A stretch of 64,000 bases of DNA, taken from a virus. A model generated the notes under the pieces. It saw only the letters and a program-made list of their open reading frames with translations. It ran no database searches and was not told the DNA's origin. Of the stretch, positions 1-8,384 are shown piece by piece. A program made the position numbers and the translations under genes. Within the stretch, counting starts at the first letter, position 1. Each line of letters starts with the position of its first letter. The stretch lies in the IMG/VR virus record IMGVR_UViG_3300035070_003528, positions 37,466 to 101,465 of that record, one strand, 5' to 3'.

Positions 1-219
1 ATTAAAAAACCACTCAGCGGCAATGTACAAACCGGCAGTAGCATTAGATACAGCAACAGCAAAGCGATAGCCAGTAAATTCAGCTATCGCTTTTTCATAT
101 TTTTCTATTGTTGGGCCAGATGTAAGCCAATTACTTCTCAGGACTTTTTCGACTGCGCTTACGTCTTGATCCGTTATCGTCGGCTGTGCGTAATGAATCG
201 GTAATGTCGGTGTCGTCAA
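1..219 (-). CDS. DegT/DnrJ-type sugar aminotransferase (PseC-like), N-terminal part
   Basis: The leftward reading frame gives a protein that starts MTTPTLPIHYAQPTITDQD and contains SNWLTSGPTIEKYE followed by AVAVSNATAGLYIA. These are the N-terminal hallmarks of PLP-dependent DegT/DnrJ/EryC1 aminotransferases, in particular UDP-4-keto-sugar transaminases such as PseC. The active-site lysine lies beyond the left edge of the window. The start is a TTG (217-219) chosen because GAGGAAG sits just upstream and a stop lies a few codons further up. It follows a PseB-like dehydratase gene, so the pair would convert UDP-GlcNAc to a 4-amino-6-deoxy sugar. Family membership is firm; the exact substrate is inferred. 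Confidence 0.8.
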   Translation of the reverse strand, partial: MTTPTLPIHYAQPTITDQDVSAVEKVLRSNWLTSGPTIEKYEKAIAEFTGYRFAVAVSNATAGLYIAAEWFFN

Positions 220-364
220 TTTCTTCCTCGTGTTCAACAATGGTATAAACTATTCCTTTTTCGTCGTATTCGCACCTCCGGGTGTGAAGTATGGCTTGTT
301 CGTAACTCCACCCTAATCCAATGCCATCTTCGTGACTATCTAATTTTACTGTGTAAGTTGTCAT
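131..364 (-). CDS. hypothetical protein, 77 aa, acidic with basic tail
   Basis: This frame has an ATG start preceded by AAGGAAC and encodes an acidic protein (repeated E/D runs) that ends in an RRKRSRK tail. I recognise no family. Its last 89 bases overlap the start of the aminotransferase gene in another frame, which is unusually long for this genome, where overlaps are mostly 1-20 bases. Either the protein ends in a frame shared with the aminotransferase leader, or one of the two starts is wrong. The N-terminal half looks coding and sits neatly behind the GroES-like gene. Confidence 0.5.
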   Translation of the reverse strand: MTTYTVKLDSHEDGIGLGWSYEQAILHTRRCEYDEKGIVYTIVEHEEEIDDTDITDSLRTADDNGSRRKRSRKSPEK

Positions 365-378
365 AATTCTATAGTTCC

Positions 379-648
379 TTAGTCCTGAGTTTTGTATGCT
401 TGTATATCAGAAACGTCTAACACGTGCAAGGTTTGCCCGTCTACTTCTAAAGAAAGAGCATCAGAGGCGTTGTAATAAATCACAGTGCCTATTGTAATAG
501 CTATATCTCCCAAATCGACGACTTCCCCACTAATGAGATACCCATGCTTCGTTGAGTTAACCATTACAATACCAGAGTCTAATTCTTTTTCAAATGATTT
601 GTCGGGCTTAATTAAAACCCGATCTCCATAAGCGAAAATTGTTGCCAT
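379..648 (-). CDS. GroES-like co-chaperonin
   Basis: The 89-residue protein matches the GroES fold in length and pattern: GDRVLIKPD near residue 8, a mobile-loop-like stretch ending DSGIVM near residue 27, then GEVVDLGD, a VIYYNA strand and the terminal VLDVSDIQAY strand. Known phage counterparts such as T4 gp31 replace host GroES so that the host GroEL can fold the phage capsid protein. That role is inferred here. The start follows AGGAGAGAT and overlaps the stop of the dehydratase gene by one base (TAATG), so the two are translationally coupled. Confidence 0.8.
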   Translation of the reverse strand: MATIFAYGDRVLIKPDKSFEKELDSGIVMVNSTKHGYLISGEVVDLGDIAITIGTVIYYNASDALSLEVDGQTLHVLDVSDIQAYKTQD

Positions 649-1580
649 TAAATATCTCTCCTAATCATTTCTACTAATTCTATTTGTGTAAATCTCTCGG
701 CTTGTTGTGACGATAACATGCCGTCATACCCGTATGGTAATTCGCCGAATCTACCTTGAGCGAGATGCAGGTACTTCCCATGTAAATCAGTAACGGCCGA
801 CATACTCAATTCTTCATCGCAAGTCATTTGTTCGTGTAATTTCTCACCGGGGCGAATACCGATTATTTTAACCGTCGCTTTTTTATTATACGCAATTTGA
901 TACGCATCTGCCAATTCCGCAATAGTACACGATTTCAAGTTGGGGATTATTTTACATCCACTGTAATCAGTTGCCATCAGCACATAATCAACTGCATCGG
1001 TAATTTGGTAAAAATAACGAGTCATAGTCGGTTCAGTTATTTCCAAAACAGAAATATCTTTCTTCATCTCACTATGCCATTTTTCAATCAGACTTCCTGT
1101 GCTTTTCCACACGTTGCCAAATCTAAGCACAGTTCCGCCTGAGTTTAGTACCATTTGTTCTGCGACTGCCTTACTTTGTCCGTATACATTAACGGGAGCA
1201 GCAGCCTTATCCGTACTGATGAAAACAAAATTACGGGTATCGTACTCAGAGAATACATCTAGTACATTTTGAGTGCCATCGATATTTACACCAATTACTT
1301 CACGGGTATTCACCTGCGCCATGCTAATATGCTTGTATGCAGCAGCGTGAATAACATCGGGCCAATTTGCTTTGCCAATTACATCTTTTACAGATTCTTT
1401 ATTACGAATATCACCGTTGATCATCGTAACGTCACTGCCCCATTTGCGAGACAGCGTTTCTTGGTCTGCCCATCGTCGGCTAATACCGTAGATGTGATTA
1501 TAAATGCCCCGGCGCAACACCTCGTCAACAACGTGACGGCCGAGGAACCCAGTGATACCTGTGATTACTAAATCAGTCAT
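648..1580 (-). CDS. PseB/CapD-type NAD(P)-dependent sugar-nucleotide dehydratase
   Basis: An extended short-chain dehydrogenase of 310 aa. The Rossmann motif GITGFLGRH is at residues 7-15, followed by GDIRN, HAAAYKHISMAQVN, the catalytic region STDKAAAPVNVYGQSKAVAE with the Y-x-x-x-K pair, RFGNVWKSTGS and MTRYFYQITDAV. This order and spacing are those of UDP-GlcNAc 4,6-dehydratases (PseB, CapD, FlaA1). The reaction gives a 4-keto-6-deoxy sugar, which the aminotransferase at the left edge could use. It starts inside the end of the upstream gene (1573-1950). A phage-encoded amino-sugar pathway suggests decoration of virion proteins or altered host surface sugars. Confidence 0.88.
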   Translation of the reverse strand: MTDLVITGITGFLGRHVVDEVLRRGIYNHIYGISRRWADQETLSRKWGSDVTMINGDIRNKESVKDVIGKANWPDVIHAAAYKHISMAQVNTREVIGVNIDGTQNVLDVFSEYDTRNFVFISTDKAAAPVNVYGQSKAVAEQMVLNSGGTVLRFGNVWKSTGSLIEKWHSEMKKDISVLEITEPTMTRYFYQITDAVDYVLMATDYSGCKIIPNLKSCTIAELADAYQIAYNKKATVKIIGIRPGEKLHEQMTCDEELSMSAVTDLHGKYLHLAQGRFGELPYGYDGMLSSQQAERFTQIELVEMIRRDI

Positions 1581-1950
1581 CGCTCGATACGGCCTCTAGG
1601 TGTGTGTTCATAATTAATGCATTAAGTTCAGGGACATACGCAACTGGGTAATCTATCTCATCTAACTCTTCAAGGTTTACCGTAAGGTAACTTAGAATAT
1701 CTGAGAATACGTCCTCTAGCCATTTCATGGTTGCTTCATCAATGTTATAATTTTCGTCGCGATACCGATAAGTAATATTTCCCCATCCAATCCATCCATC
1801 AAGAATGGACTCGCGGTCGGTTCTGTAGGGAAATGTTATGGTGTTTTTTAACGCTGAAATAAATCTAAAATCGTTGCTACTAATATCAAATATCTCAGCG
1901 GCACGATTAATATTTAATCCGATATTAATTGTATCGTGCGGGCTAATCAT
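1573..1950 (-). CDS. hypothetical protein, 125 aa
   Basis: The predicted protein is acidic with an aromatic centre (DGWIGWGNITYRYRDE) and no membrane segment. I recognise no family. It lies inside the sugar block, overlapping the glycosyltransferase gene upstream by 4 bases (ATGA) and the dehydratase gene downstream by 8, so it is co-translated with both. A role in glycosylation or in binding a sugar-modified target is possible from context only. Confidence 0.7.
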   Translation of the reverse strand: MISPHDTINIGLNINRAAEIFDISSNDFRFISALKNTITFPYRTDRESILDGWIGWGNITYRYRDENYNIDEATMKWLEDVFSDILSYLTVNLEELDEIDYPVAYVPELNALIMNTHLEAVSSDD

Positions 1951-3056
1951 TTACCACCAATTACCTCTGCGATATGTTGTGCATTTGATAAATTGTCATA
2001 CACATCATAATACCGTTCTTTTTCGCATAGCGCGATAGTTCTATAGTCATCTAAATTCGCCGCGATTTTATCCAACGCGGCCAACCATCCTGCTTCATTT
2101 GATTTATCACACGTTGTCAAAATGCCCTGGTCAACAAATATACCAGATTTGCAATCAAAGAAATCTCGATATACTTCTGATTTTGTCGCAACGAATGGAA
2201 TGCCCATTGCAATATATTCCATCACCTTGAGCCTACTTCGTCGTTGATCGTATGGCATAGCCAATGGGGCGAGTCCAATATCAAAGCTACTTAATATACG
2301 AGGCCAATCGAAGAACATTACATAGTGACGAAACCATAGCTGATCATCTGGTAATCCAAGTTGTTTAATCAATCTATTGTCGCCAACCAGCCCAAATTGC
2401 CAATCATCGTGCTTAGATAAAAACTTGTGTAACGCACGTTCAACGCCACTGCGTGAGAAGCTAGTGAGATGGCTAAGACTTCCTCCCCACCCAACAGTCA
2501 ACTTGCTACCTTTAACATGGGGAATATCGTATCGGTGCGATTCGATGTAATTTGGCAAGTATTTCATTGGCGCAAACTTATTCCAGTCTGAACACAGCAC
2601 ACGACTTGGGGTAATGCCACCTGTAACATATTTCAATCCGTCACGAAACTGGTCAACAGGATGCTTATCTAATGTACGAACGTATTTATGCCCACCTGTG
2701 TTGACCTCTACTTCACCTTTGCCCCAGAACTTAAAGGCAGCGTTCTCTTCACCGATGTACTGATAGGCATCATCAAACGATACATAAACTTTTTTGCCTC
2801 GGCTCATCCAGTATGTAGCAACTTTGATGCTTTCATCGAGCAGTACACGTTGGATGATAATAATGTCAGTTTCGTTACACGCCAGTTTGCATCGTGCGTT
2901 ATTGGTCATCCAGTCTTGAACATAAATCCAAGAAATGTCATACCCAATTGATCTCAGTGCGTTTGCGGGAACAGAAAACGTGTAATTCGACGAATTATAT
3001 TCAGCGAAATTGTCTGCAAATACTAGGGCTAATTTAAATTTATTCTTGCTGGTCAT
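1947..3056 (-). CDS. glycosyltransferase, GT-B fold (GT4-like)
   Basis: A 369-aa protein with the C-terminal nucleotide-sugar half of GT4-type enzymes: KLTVGWGGSLSHLTS in the middle, then FDIGLAPLAMPYDQRRSRLKVMEYIAMGIPFVAT near residues 275-310, where the E-x(7)-E-like acidic pattern and the G-x-P loop normally bind the donor. The N-terminal half carries SWIYVQDW and TDIIIIQRV strands. It overlaps the GT2 gene upstream by 17 bases and the 125-aa gene downstream by 4. Donor and acceptor cannot be told from sequence. Confidence 0.8.
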   Translation of the reverse strand: MTSKNKFKLALVFADNFAEYNSSNYTFSVPANALRSIGYDISWIYVQDWMTNNARCKLACNETDIIIIQRVLLDESIKVATYWMSRGKKVYVSFDDAYQYIGEENAAFKFWGKGEVEVNTGGHKYVRTLDKHPVDQFRDGLKYVTGGITPSRVLCSDWNKFAPMKYLPNYIESHRYDIPHVKGSKLTVGWGGSLSHLTSFSRSGVERALHKFLSKHDDWQFGLVGDNRLIKQLGLPDDQLWFRHYVMFFDWPRILSSFDIGLAPLAMPYDQRRSRLKVMEYIAMGIPFVATKSEVYRDFFDCKSGIFVDQGILTTCDKSNEAGWLAALDKIAANLDDYRTIALCEKERYYDVYDNLSNAQHIAEVIGGK

Positions 3057-4203
3057 TTTTTAATTCGTTATACCGCCGGTCTACCCAATTATTATCATGT
3101 TTCATTTCTAGTGCTTTCCTAAATGCAAACAGTGCTTCATTGCGGTCGCCAATAGCCAGATAGCACTCGCCGACAAATCCATAGGTTGCCCAGTTATTCG
3201 GCTCTTTTTGCAATGCCCAATTAATGCAATGATGAACAAATGCATTATTATTCGATTCTATTGCCTTGTGTGCTGAAACGATAAAAGCTGGGTATTCCGC
3301 ATCATTGACGTATTTAATTGCCTGTAATTCATTTACCAGCGATTGTTTAACGCCGGTAAATGAGCAAGCCAGCATCAAAGTGACAAGTTGTTCGTCTATG
3401 TTCGCCTGTGGTACGAATTGAAGTTTTTTCAGTGTTGCGGCAAGTTCTTCTATTACAATGTTATCGCTGCCTCGTAAATCATTGGGATTAAGCAAACTCA
3501 TAGCCGTTTCTGGATAACGAGTTGCCAAGAACACACGACTGCGACCTTCTTTATACTGTCGCTGCATGAACGATTCCAATGTGTGTTTATGATAATGGAG
3601 ATTGATTGCCGTTGGATCAAATGAAGTTGCATACCCCTGCTTGCGTAGTTCGTGACCAAACGCAACATCTTCCCAGGCGGCTGTGGGGAACTCTTCTGGA
3701 AATCCACCGAAATTAAGGAAATCATCGCGATTCATCGAGAAGTTCGTTGTTAGCAAAAACCCAGTAGCGTCTGTTTTCCAGCCGGTGTTAGTTCGTAGAT
3801 TAGACCAATTCGCTTGCATCCCCATACGATCTAGCCACTGCATGAAACGAGTATCTAGCACGTCTGGATGAAATGGGCTGTATCCTTGTAATGCCGTATG
3901 TTTATTGTAATAATGGTGGATTTGATGACGTAGAATTAAATCTCGTTGCGGGAAGCAATCGTCCCCAACAAAAAGAACAGTATCCCCAACTGCCTCACGT
4001 GCGCCTACGTTACGCGCAACTGCTGGGCCACGATTAGTTTCATTATTGATTACACGCACAAATGGAGAGTTGTATTCAATATATTCTCCGCCATCGTTTA
4101 CAACAATAACCTCAAATTCTTTCGCTGTTTGATGGTCGTATTTATCTAAATGAGCGTACAAAATATGCTTGTTGTTGTATGTTGGGATAATTACACTAAT
4201 CAT
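3040..4203 (-). CDS. family 2 glycosyltransferase with C-terminal TPR region
   Basis: The N-terminus MISVIIPTYNN, the NDGGEY and NRGPAVARNVG segments and FVGDDCFP (a DxD-type metal/donor site) are standard for GT2 enzymes; AAWEDVAFGHEL is the later catalytic acidic motif. The last 60 residues (WATYGFVGECYLAIGDRNEALFAFRKALE) form a tetratricopeptide-like helix pair. The chosen ATG at 4203 follows a GGGGGC-containing leader and lies 5 bases after the upstream stop. It acts in the cytoplasm; transfer to a virion or surface acceptor is inferred. Confidence 0.85.
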   Translation of the reverse strand: MISVIIPTYNNKHILYAHLDKYDHQTAKEFEVIVVNDGGEYIEYNSPFVRVINNETNRGPAVARNVGAREAVGDTVLFVGDDCFPQRDLILRHQIHHYYNKHTALQGYSPFHPDVLDTRFMQWLDRMGMQANWSNLRTNTGWKTDATGFLLTTNFSMNRDDFLNFGGFPEEFPTAAWEDVAFGHELRKQGYATSFDPTAINLHYHKHTLESFMQRQYKEGRSRVFLATRYPETAMSLLNPNDLRGSDNIVIEELAATLKKLQFVPQANIDEQLVTLMLACSFTGVKQSLVNELQAIKYVNDAEYPAFIVSAHKAIESNNNAFVHHCINWALQKEPNNWATYGFVGECYLAIGDRNEALFAFRKALEMKHDNNWVDRRYNELKNDQQE

Positions 4204-4208
4204 AATGC

Positions 4209-4757
4209 TTACTTGCCCCCTTTCATTGCCGTTTTCACACAAAACGGAGCACATACACCATTGCTGAAATGACTCGCTGCTTCTAATGCCAGCAAAATAC
4301 GAGACTGCGGCTCATTTGATGCGCTGGAAAATAAACTTCCTAGAGCAAAGTTAGCCCCGCACCCCACCGCCGCATAATCATCCATATGTATATTAACCTG
4401 ATAATCAACCTCTATGTTATAAATCTCTCCACGGTATCCAACAATAAACTGTCCTCCAGATTCTTGCCCGTCCCGTATGGTCGAGAATCCCCCAGACGAT
4501 AGACATTCTCTGACACAATCAACAAAAGCTGTTGCCATATATTCTGTGTCATCCATTCCATCTGGCTGATTTGGGGCGTTTAGTTTATACTGTAATAGCT
4601 GTCCCATTCTGAATGATGTGGTATACCCGATAATAAACTCTCCTTTAACAAACACCTTCTCTAATTTGGACGAAAATATTTCCCATCCATTAGCGGCAGC
4701 AGAGTCAGCACCAACATAAACTGTTCCGTTCTCTTTTATTGCAACAATGCACGTCAT
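4209..4757 (-). CDS. proteasome beta/HslV-like Ntn hydrolase
   Basis: The 182-aa protein begins MTCIVAIKENGTVYVGADSAA. Removal of Met would expose Thr1, and Asp17 and Lys33 then fall exactly where the proteasome beta/HslV catalytic residues lie (GADSAA and SSKLEKVF). Further strands FIIGYTTSFRMG, QFIVGYRGEIY and YAAVGCGANFALG match the Ntn-hydrolase core. No HslU or other ATPase partner is seen. The gene sits between glycosyltransferases, overlapping the one upstream by 4 bases. It could be a self-compartmentalised peptidase, a processing enzyme for structural proteins, or an amidohydrolase with the same fold. Fold call is strong; substrate unknown. Confidence 0.78.
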   Translation of the reverse strand: MTCIVAIKENGTVYVGADSAAANGWEIFSSKLEKVFVKGEFIIGYTTSFRMGQLLQYKLNAPNQPDGMDDTEYMATAFVDCVRECLSSGGFSTIRDGQESGGQFIVGYRGEIYNIEVDYQVNIHMDDYAAVGCGANFALGSLFSSASNEPQSRILLALEAASHFSNGVCAPFCVKTAMKGGK

Positions 4758-5893
4758 AATGTTCTCTTTATTTCCTTAACCACAACGGTCGTTGCCTTGC
4801 CAAGATTCTCTCCGAATTCATCACGAATAAACTTAGCCACTTGTTTTGTGTCAAATTCCGCAATGTGCTCTTGAATATTCGCCAACATATTAGGGAAAGT
4901 TTGCTGTGTTGCACTCAATGCCGCAACTGGAGCTAGTGGTTGTAGAATATCGTATCCGTTTTGCTGGTATTCAATTACAACTGCACCTAACGCAACTGCT
5001 TCTAACATAATCGTGCTATGCTGACCAACTACAATTGTGTTGCCATTACGGCATAGAATCAGATTCTCCGGCGCGTTGTATGTCGTTAGTTTCTGGGGTA
5101 AATCACCGTATGTTCCTGCTTCTAGCTCAAACGGATGTGGGCGAAACACGAAATCGAAACCAAGTTTTGTGGCAAAGTTGTGAAGGAAACTTGCATCTTG
5201 TGCTATGTTTCCAATGTATTCCTCTTGAAGTGTCGGGACAAAAAGCACGGTTTGCCGCCCACCGGATAGAGCATGTGCTTCTTCTCTACTCATGTTAACA
5301 TATTTATCTAAATGGACAGGCCCAGATACAACCAGTTGGCTATTTTTCAACCCGGCAGCGATGTATTGCTTTTTAGTTGTGCTACTCCAAACAAACAGCT
5401 TGTCAACAAATTCACTTGCTGACTGTTGTTTATTCATGGTAATCTGATCTCTGTCGCGCAATACACCCTCTTGAAAAGCGAATACTGGTACACCTGTTTC
5501 TTGTGCAAGGTAAGCAAGCGGTTTAGCAAAGAAGTTGTTACTGTGGAGAATCAAAACGGCCGTTGCGCTTGAAATTACATTGCGATAGGTTACGATTAAT
5601 TCAGCCGCCTCTCTAACTGAGTATACTTGCCACCAAGGAGCAACCCCAGGCAACAATGGCATGTCTCTAAGCGTTCTCTCGACAATGCTGTCAACCAATT
5701 TGTCGTCACCGGGTTTAAATGATGTATACGAATGAATGTACGGTTGACCAGACGCATTCATGTACAACAGCGGCGGGTCGATGTTGATGGCATTATTGGT
5801 TATCAACCAGCGCACATCTCGATCTGCCAATGCGTCAAATACCGGCTGTAATTTTTTCTTATGGTGTTCTCTACCACTGAATACTAAGATCAA
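4754..5893 (-). CDS. GT-B-like glycosyl/glycerophosphotransferase
   Basis: A 379-aa protein with the late motifs DFVFRPHPFE (about residue 245) and VVGQHSTIMLEAVALG (about 300), typical of CDP-glycerol-phosphotransferase-like and capsule-type GT-B enzymes, in which RPHP and the H-S-T/E residues bind the nucleotide donor. The start codon is TTG (5891-5893) after GGAGG, and the TTGA overlaps the stop of the zinc-ribbon gene. Its first seven residues MILVFSG are also encoded in a short frame at 6105-6134, see findings. Confidence 0.7.
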   Translation of the reverse strand: MILVFSGREHHKKKLQPVFDALADRDVRWLITNNAINIDPPLLYMNASGQPYIHSYTSFKPGDDKLVDSIVERTLRDMPLLPGVAPWWQVYSVREAAELIVTYRNVISSATAVLILHSNNFFAKPLAYLAQETGVPVFAFQEGVLRDRDQITMNKQQSASEFVDKLFVWSSTTKKQYIAAGLKNSQLVVSGPVHLDKYVNMSREEAHALSGGRQTVLFVPTLQEEYIGNIAQDASFLHNFATKLGFDFVFRPHPFELEAGTYGDLPQKLTTYNAPENLILCRNGNTIVVGQHSTIMLEAVALGAVVIEYQQNGYDILQPLAPVAALSATQQTFPNMLANIQEHIAEFDTKQVAKFIRDEFGENLGKATTVVVKEIKRTL

Positions 5894-6108
5894 CTAATTC
5901 CTCCAATCTTATGTTCTAGATCGGCTGTAACCTCAAGCCAATTTTCCGGCACTGAATTGTTTGGCGCATATTCCCACACAATAAACTCTGTTCTGTACCC
6001 CCTGCCGCATTTTTTGCACCTGAATATTTTGTAATGCGACACAGAAATAGTTTCGCCACAAACGCAGTCAACAAAACATTGGGTATCTTCGCTGCTGTAA
6101 TTAATCAT
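5890..6108 (-). CDS. zinc-ribbon protein, 72 aa
   Basis: The short protein contains FVDCVCGE and FRCKKCGRGYRTEF, a paired CxC/CxxC zinc ribbon, followed by an acidic C-terminus. No larger domain is present. Its ATG overlaps the stop of a ten-codon frame, and its stop overlaps the TTG of the next gene, so it is wedged between two copies of the same seven-residue N-terminus. That arrangement suggests it was inserted into the operon. Confidence 0.65.
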   Translation of the reverse strand: MINYSSEDTQCFVDCVCGETISVSHYKIFRCKKCGRGYRTEFIVWEYAPNNSVPENWLEVTADLEHKIGGIS

Positions 6109-6130
6109 AGTACCCCACTAAATACTAGTA

Positions 6131-6292
6131 TCATAATATTTTTTCTATGAACAGCCAGCCAATATGCAATTGGTTCGATCTTTGCTTATTAAATGTTTGA
6201 GCATTTTTGAAGTGATAAAGTCTAAATTTATTTGATAAGCGAAGAACAACTTTGCCTATCTTGAAAATCTTTTTCAGTCTAAGATTGCTCAT
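6131..6292 (-). CDS. hypothetical basic protein, 53 aa
   Basis: The frame starts MSNLRLKKIFKIGKVVLR, has an AGGAG ribosome site 8 bases upstream and overlaps the stop of the preceding gene as ATGA, so it is very probably translated. It is rich in Lys/Arg with alternating hydrophobic residues and ends LHIGWLFIEKIL, consistent with a small amphipathic or membrane-associated protein. No family recognised. Confidence 0.6.
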   Translation of the reverse strand: MSNLRLKKIFKIGKVVLRLSNKFRLYHFKNAQTFNKQRSNQLHIGWLFIEKIL

Positions 6293-7200
6293 TGTAAGAC
6301 TCCTGAAAAAAAACTAGCTTTCTCTGTATTTGCAATATCATAATAAGTAATCTTTACATTTTCTGGAAATTGACGAACCAAGTTTTCGTCATAAGTTGGG
6401 AGTAATACCTCCTCGCAGTTATGTAATCCAATAGCATCCTGTAATTCAATTTGTTCGTGCTGTGCTAGTTGTGGGAATGTTTTCATAAACTTACGCCATT
6501 CTGTGTTGTTAGGAAACCCGATAACCAGTTTTTTGTCACCGAGTTCAATAGACTGGAACATAACCAATGCCTTCCAATCAAATCGACTGTCGTAATACAT
6601 TCCAATTGTTTTCTTTCGCAATTCAGTTGGGCGAGGACGAGTTGGCACATCAAGCCCAGCAGAAACAACTTTCTTTATTTTATTCTTCAATAGAAATTGA
6701 CGCTCTTGTTCGTGACTAACAACTAGGCTTATTTTGTTATACCAACGCAGAAAATCCATATGCTGGCGGTCTAGTATACTACTGGTTTTAACGGCCGTCG
6801 CTTTACCAACGTGTTCAACTGCTTGCCAAATAACTGGATTGTGTAAATCGAACGAGACAATCAGTTCGTCAAAATTAATCATATCCAGAATGCTAGTAAT
6901 ATCATTGTGTGGATAATACCAAAAGCGCAGTCGATCAATACCCAGAACTTTCCACGCTGGCAATGAAGTAGTATCAATATTGATACCATCTAACACACCG
7001 GGCATAGCGATTTCATTGAATGATTTATCCCGTTCGGCCGTTGTGCTACTACGTGAAACAATTGGGATAATACTAATACCGAGTTTGGTAAATGGGTCAG
7101 AAAGTTGTGCTGACGCGATTACAATTCGCTCTGATGTTGGGGTGCGCAATATCTCAGCCAGCAGTAATTCAGACGAACGGGTTACGATGAATAACTTCAA
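6289..7200 (-). CDS. probable GT-B glycosyltransferase, divergent
   Basis: The protein has alternating strand/helix segments of a GT-B type fold (MKLFIVTRSSE at the start, ELIVSFDLHNPVIW near 120, TIGMYYDSRFDWKAL near 205, KLVIGFPNN, and EEVLLPTYDE near 270). No single diagnostic motif is intact, so the call rests on fold pattern plus its position between two clearer transferases. The TTG start at 7200 is preferred: GGGAGGAG lies 5 bases upstream and TTGA overlaps the upstream stop. Confidence 0.55.
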   Translation of the reverse strand: MKLFIVTRSSELLLAEILRTPTSERIVIASAQLSDPFTKLGISIIPIVSRSSTTAERDKSFNEIAMPGVLDGINIDTTSLPAWKVLGIDRLRFWYYPHNDITSILDMINFDELIVSFDLHNPVIWQAVEHVGKATAVKTSSILDRQHMDFLRWYNKISLVVSHEQERQFLLKNKIKKVVSAGLDVPTRPRPTELRKKTIGMYYDSRFDWKALVMFQSIELGDKKLVIGFPNNTEWRKFMKTFPQLAQHEQIELQDAIGLHNCEEVLLPTYDENLVRQFPENVKITYYDIANTEKASFFSGVLQ

Positions 7201-8384
7201 ATTCGCTCCTCCCATGTGCTAATGTAACTAGCAACGGCCGTTTTGCCCACTGCTCCGCGATTGATGTCAAGCACACTGTTGTTCCAATTGTGTTGCATAA
7301 TAACGTTCTGTAACTCAGCTATGTTTTTTGTTGGCAACACGTCATTGAACTGCAACTCATCAAGTTTGCTTACAATCGCACGTGCGACTCGTTCTGTTGC
7401 AGGTGCATCTAATCCACATGCCGCAATGTACTCTACATCTGGGTCTGGCTCGAAAAACGCTGTTGTTGCATACTCTAGTAATTCACTAACACTGAGGCAA
7501 CTTGGACGATTGGCGTATCCATCGTCCTCTGGTTCGCCAAATGAAACAACTGGTTTGTTTTGTAACATTGCGTCGAGTTCCGTAATACAACCAACCCGAT
7601 TTACCACAGCGTCACACGCTGCAATTACATTAAACACAGTGTCTTGGGTAACGCAGACGTAGTTACGCTCGTCGCACCAGCGTTGTATTTCAATGACATC
7701 TTCCATTGGGTGCGGTTTTACAAGTATTTGCCAAGATGGATTCTCGTCGTGCAGAGCATCAACGGCCGTCATGAAGCGTTGGCGTTCTCTCATTTCGTTT
7801 TGCGCAAATACCAGCGGGTCTTCTCTTCCGCTGATTTTTGTAACGCCTAGGTCATGCCAGTCGCTTTTGTTAAACTGTGTGTCTTGAAACGCGAATTTTG
7901 CTTGTGGAAATGATGTGAATACACCAACAACCGGGTCATCTCCAAGTCCGTATTTGGCACGTACTTTGTCGCAATCGTCAATTAGATTCGTGTGGGTGTA
8001 ATGCACATCGAAACGGGGGCAACCAGTTACAACTGCGTCGGTTGTAGTAAATTGTTTGGCAACGTGTTCGTTCCACGATAGGAATAAATCAATTTTTCCA
8101 TCTTGACTGTTTACAAACCACTGCTCTTGTTCGACAGTGTTCGGCCGTCCTTCTGTTGGCATTACAATACTGTATGGCGCACGACGAATAATTTCTTCAT
8201 TACGAAAACCAATTGCATGGTTCAGTATCACAACATGAGGCTTGAATAATTCCATTGTTTCTCGCCACAAGTCGATTGAAACAGCTATTACATCATAATT
8301 ACGTAACTCAACCAAGCGTTTTTTGACCAACAAACATGGAATTGTGTCTCGATAACGACTGTCTACAAAAATTGCTACTCTCAT
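7197..8384 (-). CDS. surface-carbohydrate biosynthesis / GT-B-like protein
   Basis: A 395-aa protein with WQILVKPHPMEDV near residue 215, VFNVIAACDAVVNRVGCITELDAML near 250 and KPVVSFGEPE, the usual C-terminal donor site of capsule and surface carbohydrate transferases (KPHP plus E-x-D/ML). The N-terminal half has VVILNHAIG and VTGCPRFDVH. ATG start at 8384 overlaps the upstream gene's stop (ATGA). It is the first large gene of the glycosylation operon. Confidence 0.7.
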   Translation of the reverse strand: MRVAIFVDSRYRDTIPCLLVKKRLVELRNYDVIAVSIDLWRETMELFKPHVVILNHAIGFRNEEIIRRAPYSIVMPTEGRPNTVEQEQWFVNSQDGKIDLFLSWNEHVAKQFTTTDAVVTGCPRFDVHYTHTNLIDDCDKVRAKYGLGDDPVVGVFTSFPQAKFAFQDTQFNKSDWHDLGVTKISGREDPLVFAQNEMRERQRFMTAVDALHDENPSWQILVKPHPMEDVIEIQRWCDERNYVCVTQDTVFNVIAACDAVVNRVGCITELDAMLQNKPVVSFGEPEDDGYANRPSCLSVSELLEYATTAFFEPDPDVEYIAACGLDAPATERVARAIVSKLDELQFNDVLPTKNIAELQNVIMQHNWNNSVLDINRGAVGKTAVASYISTWEERI

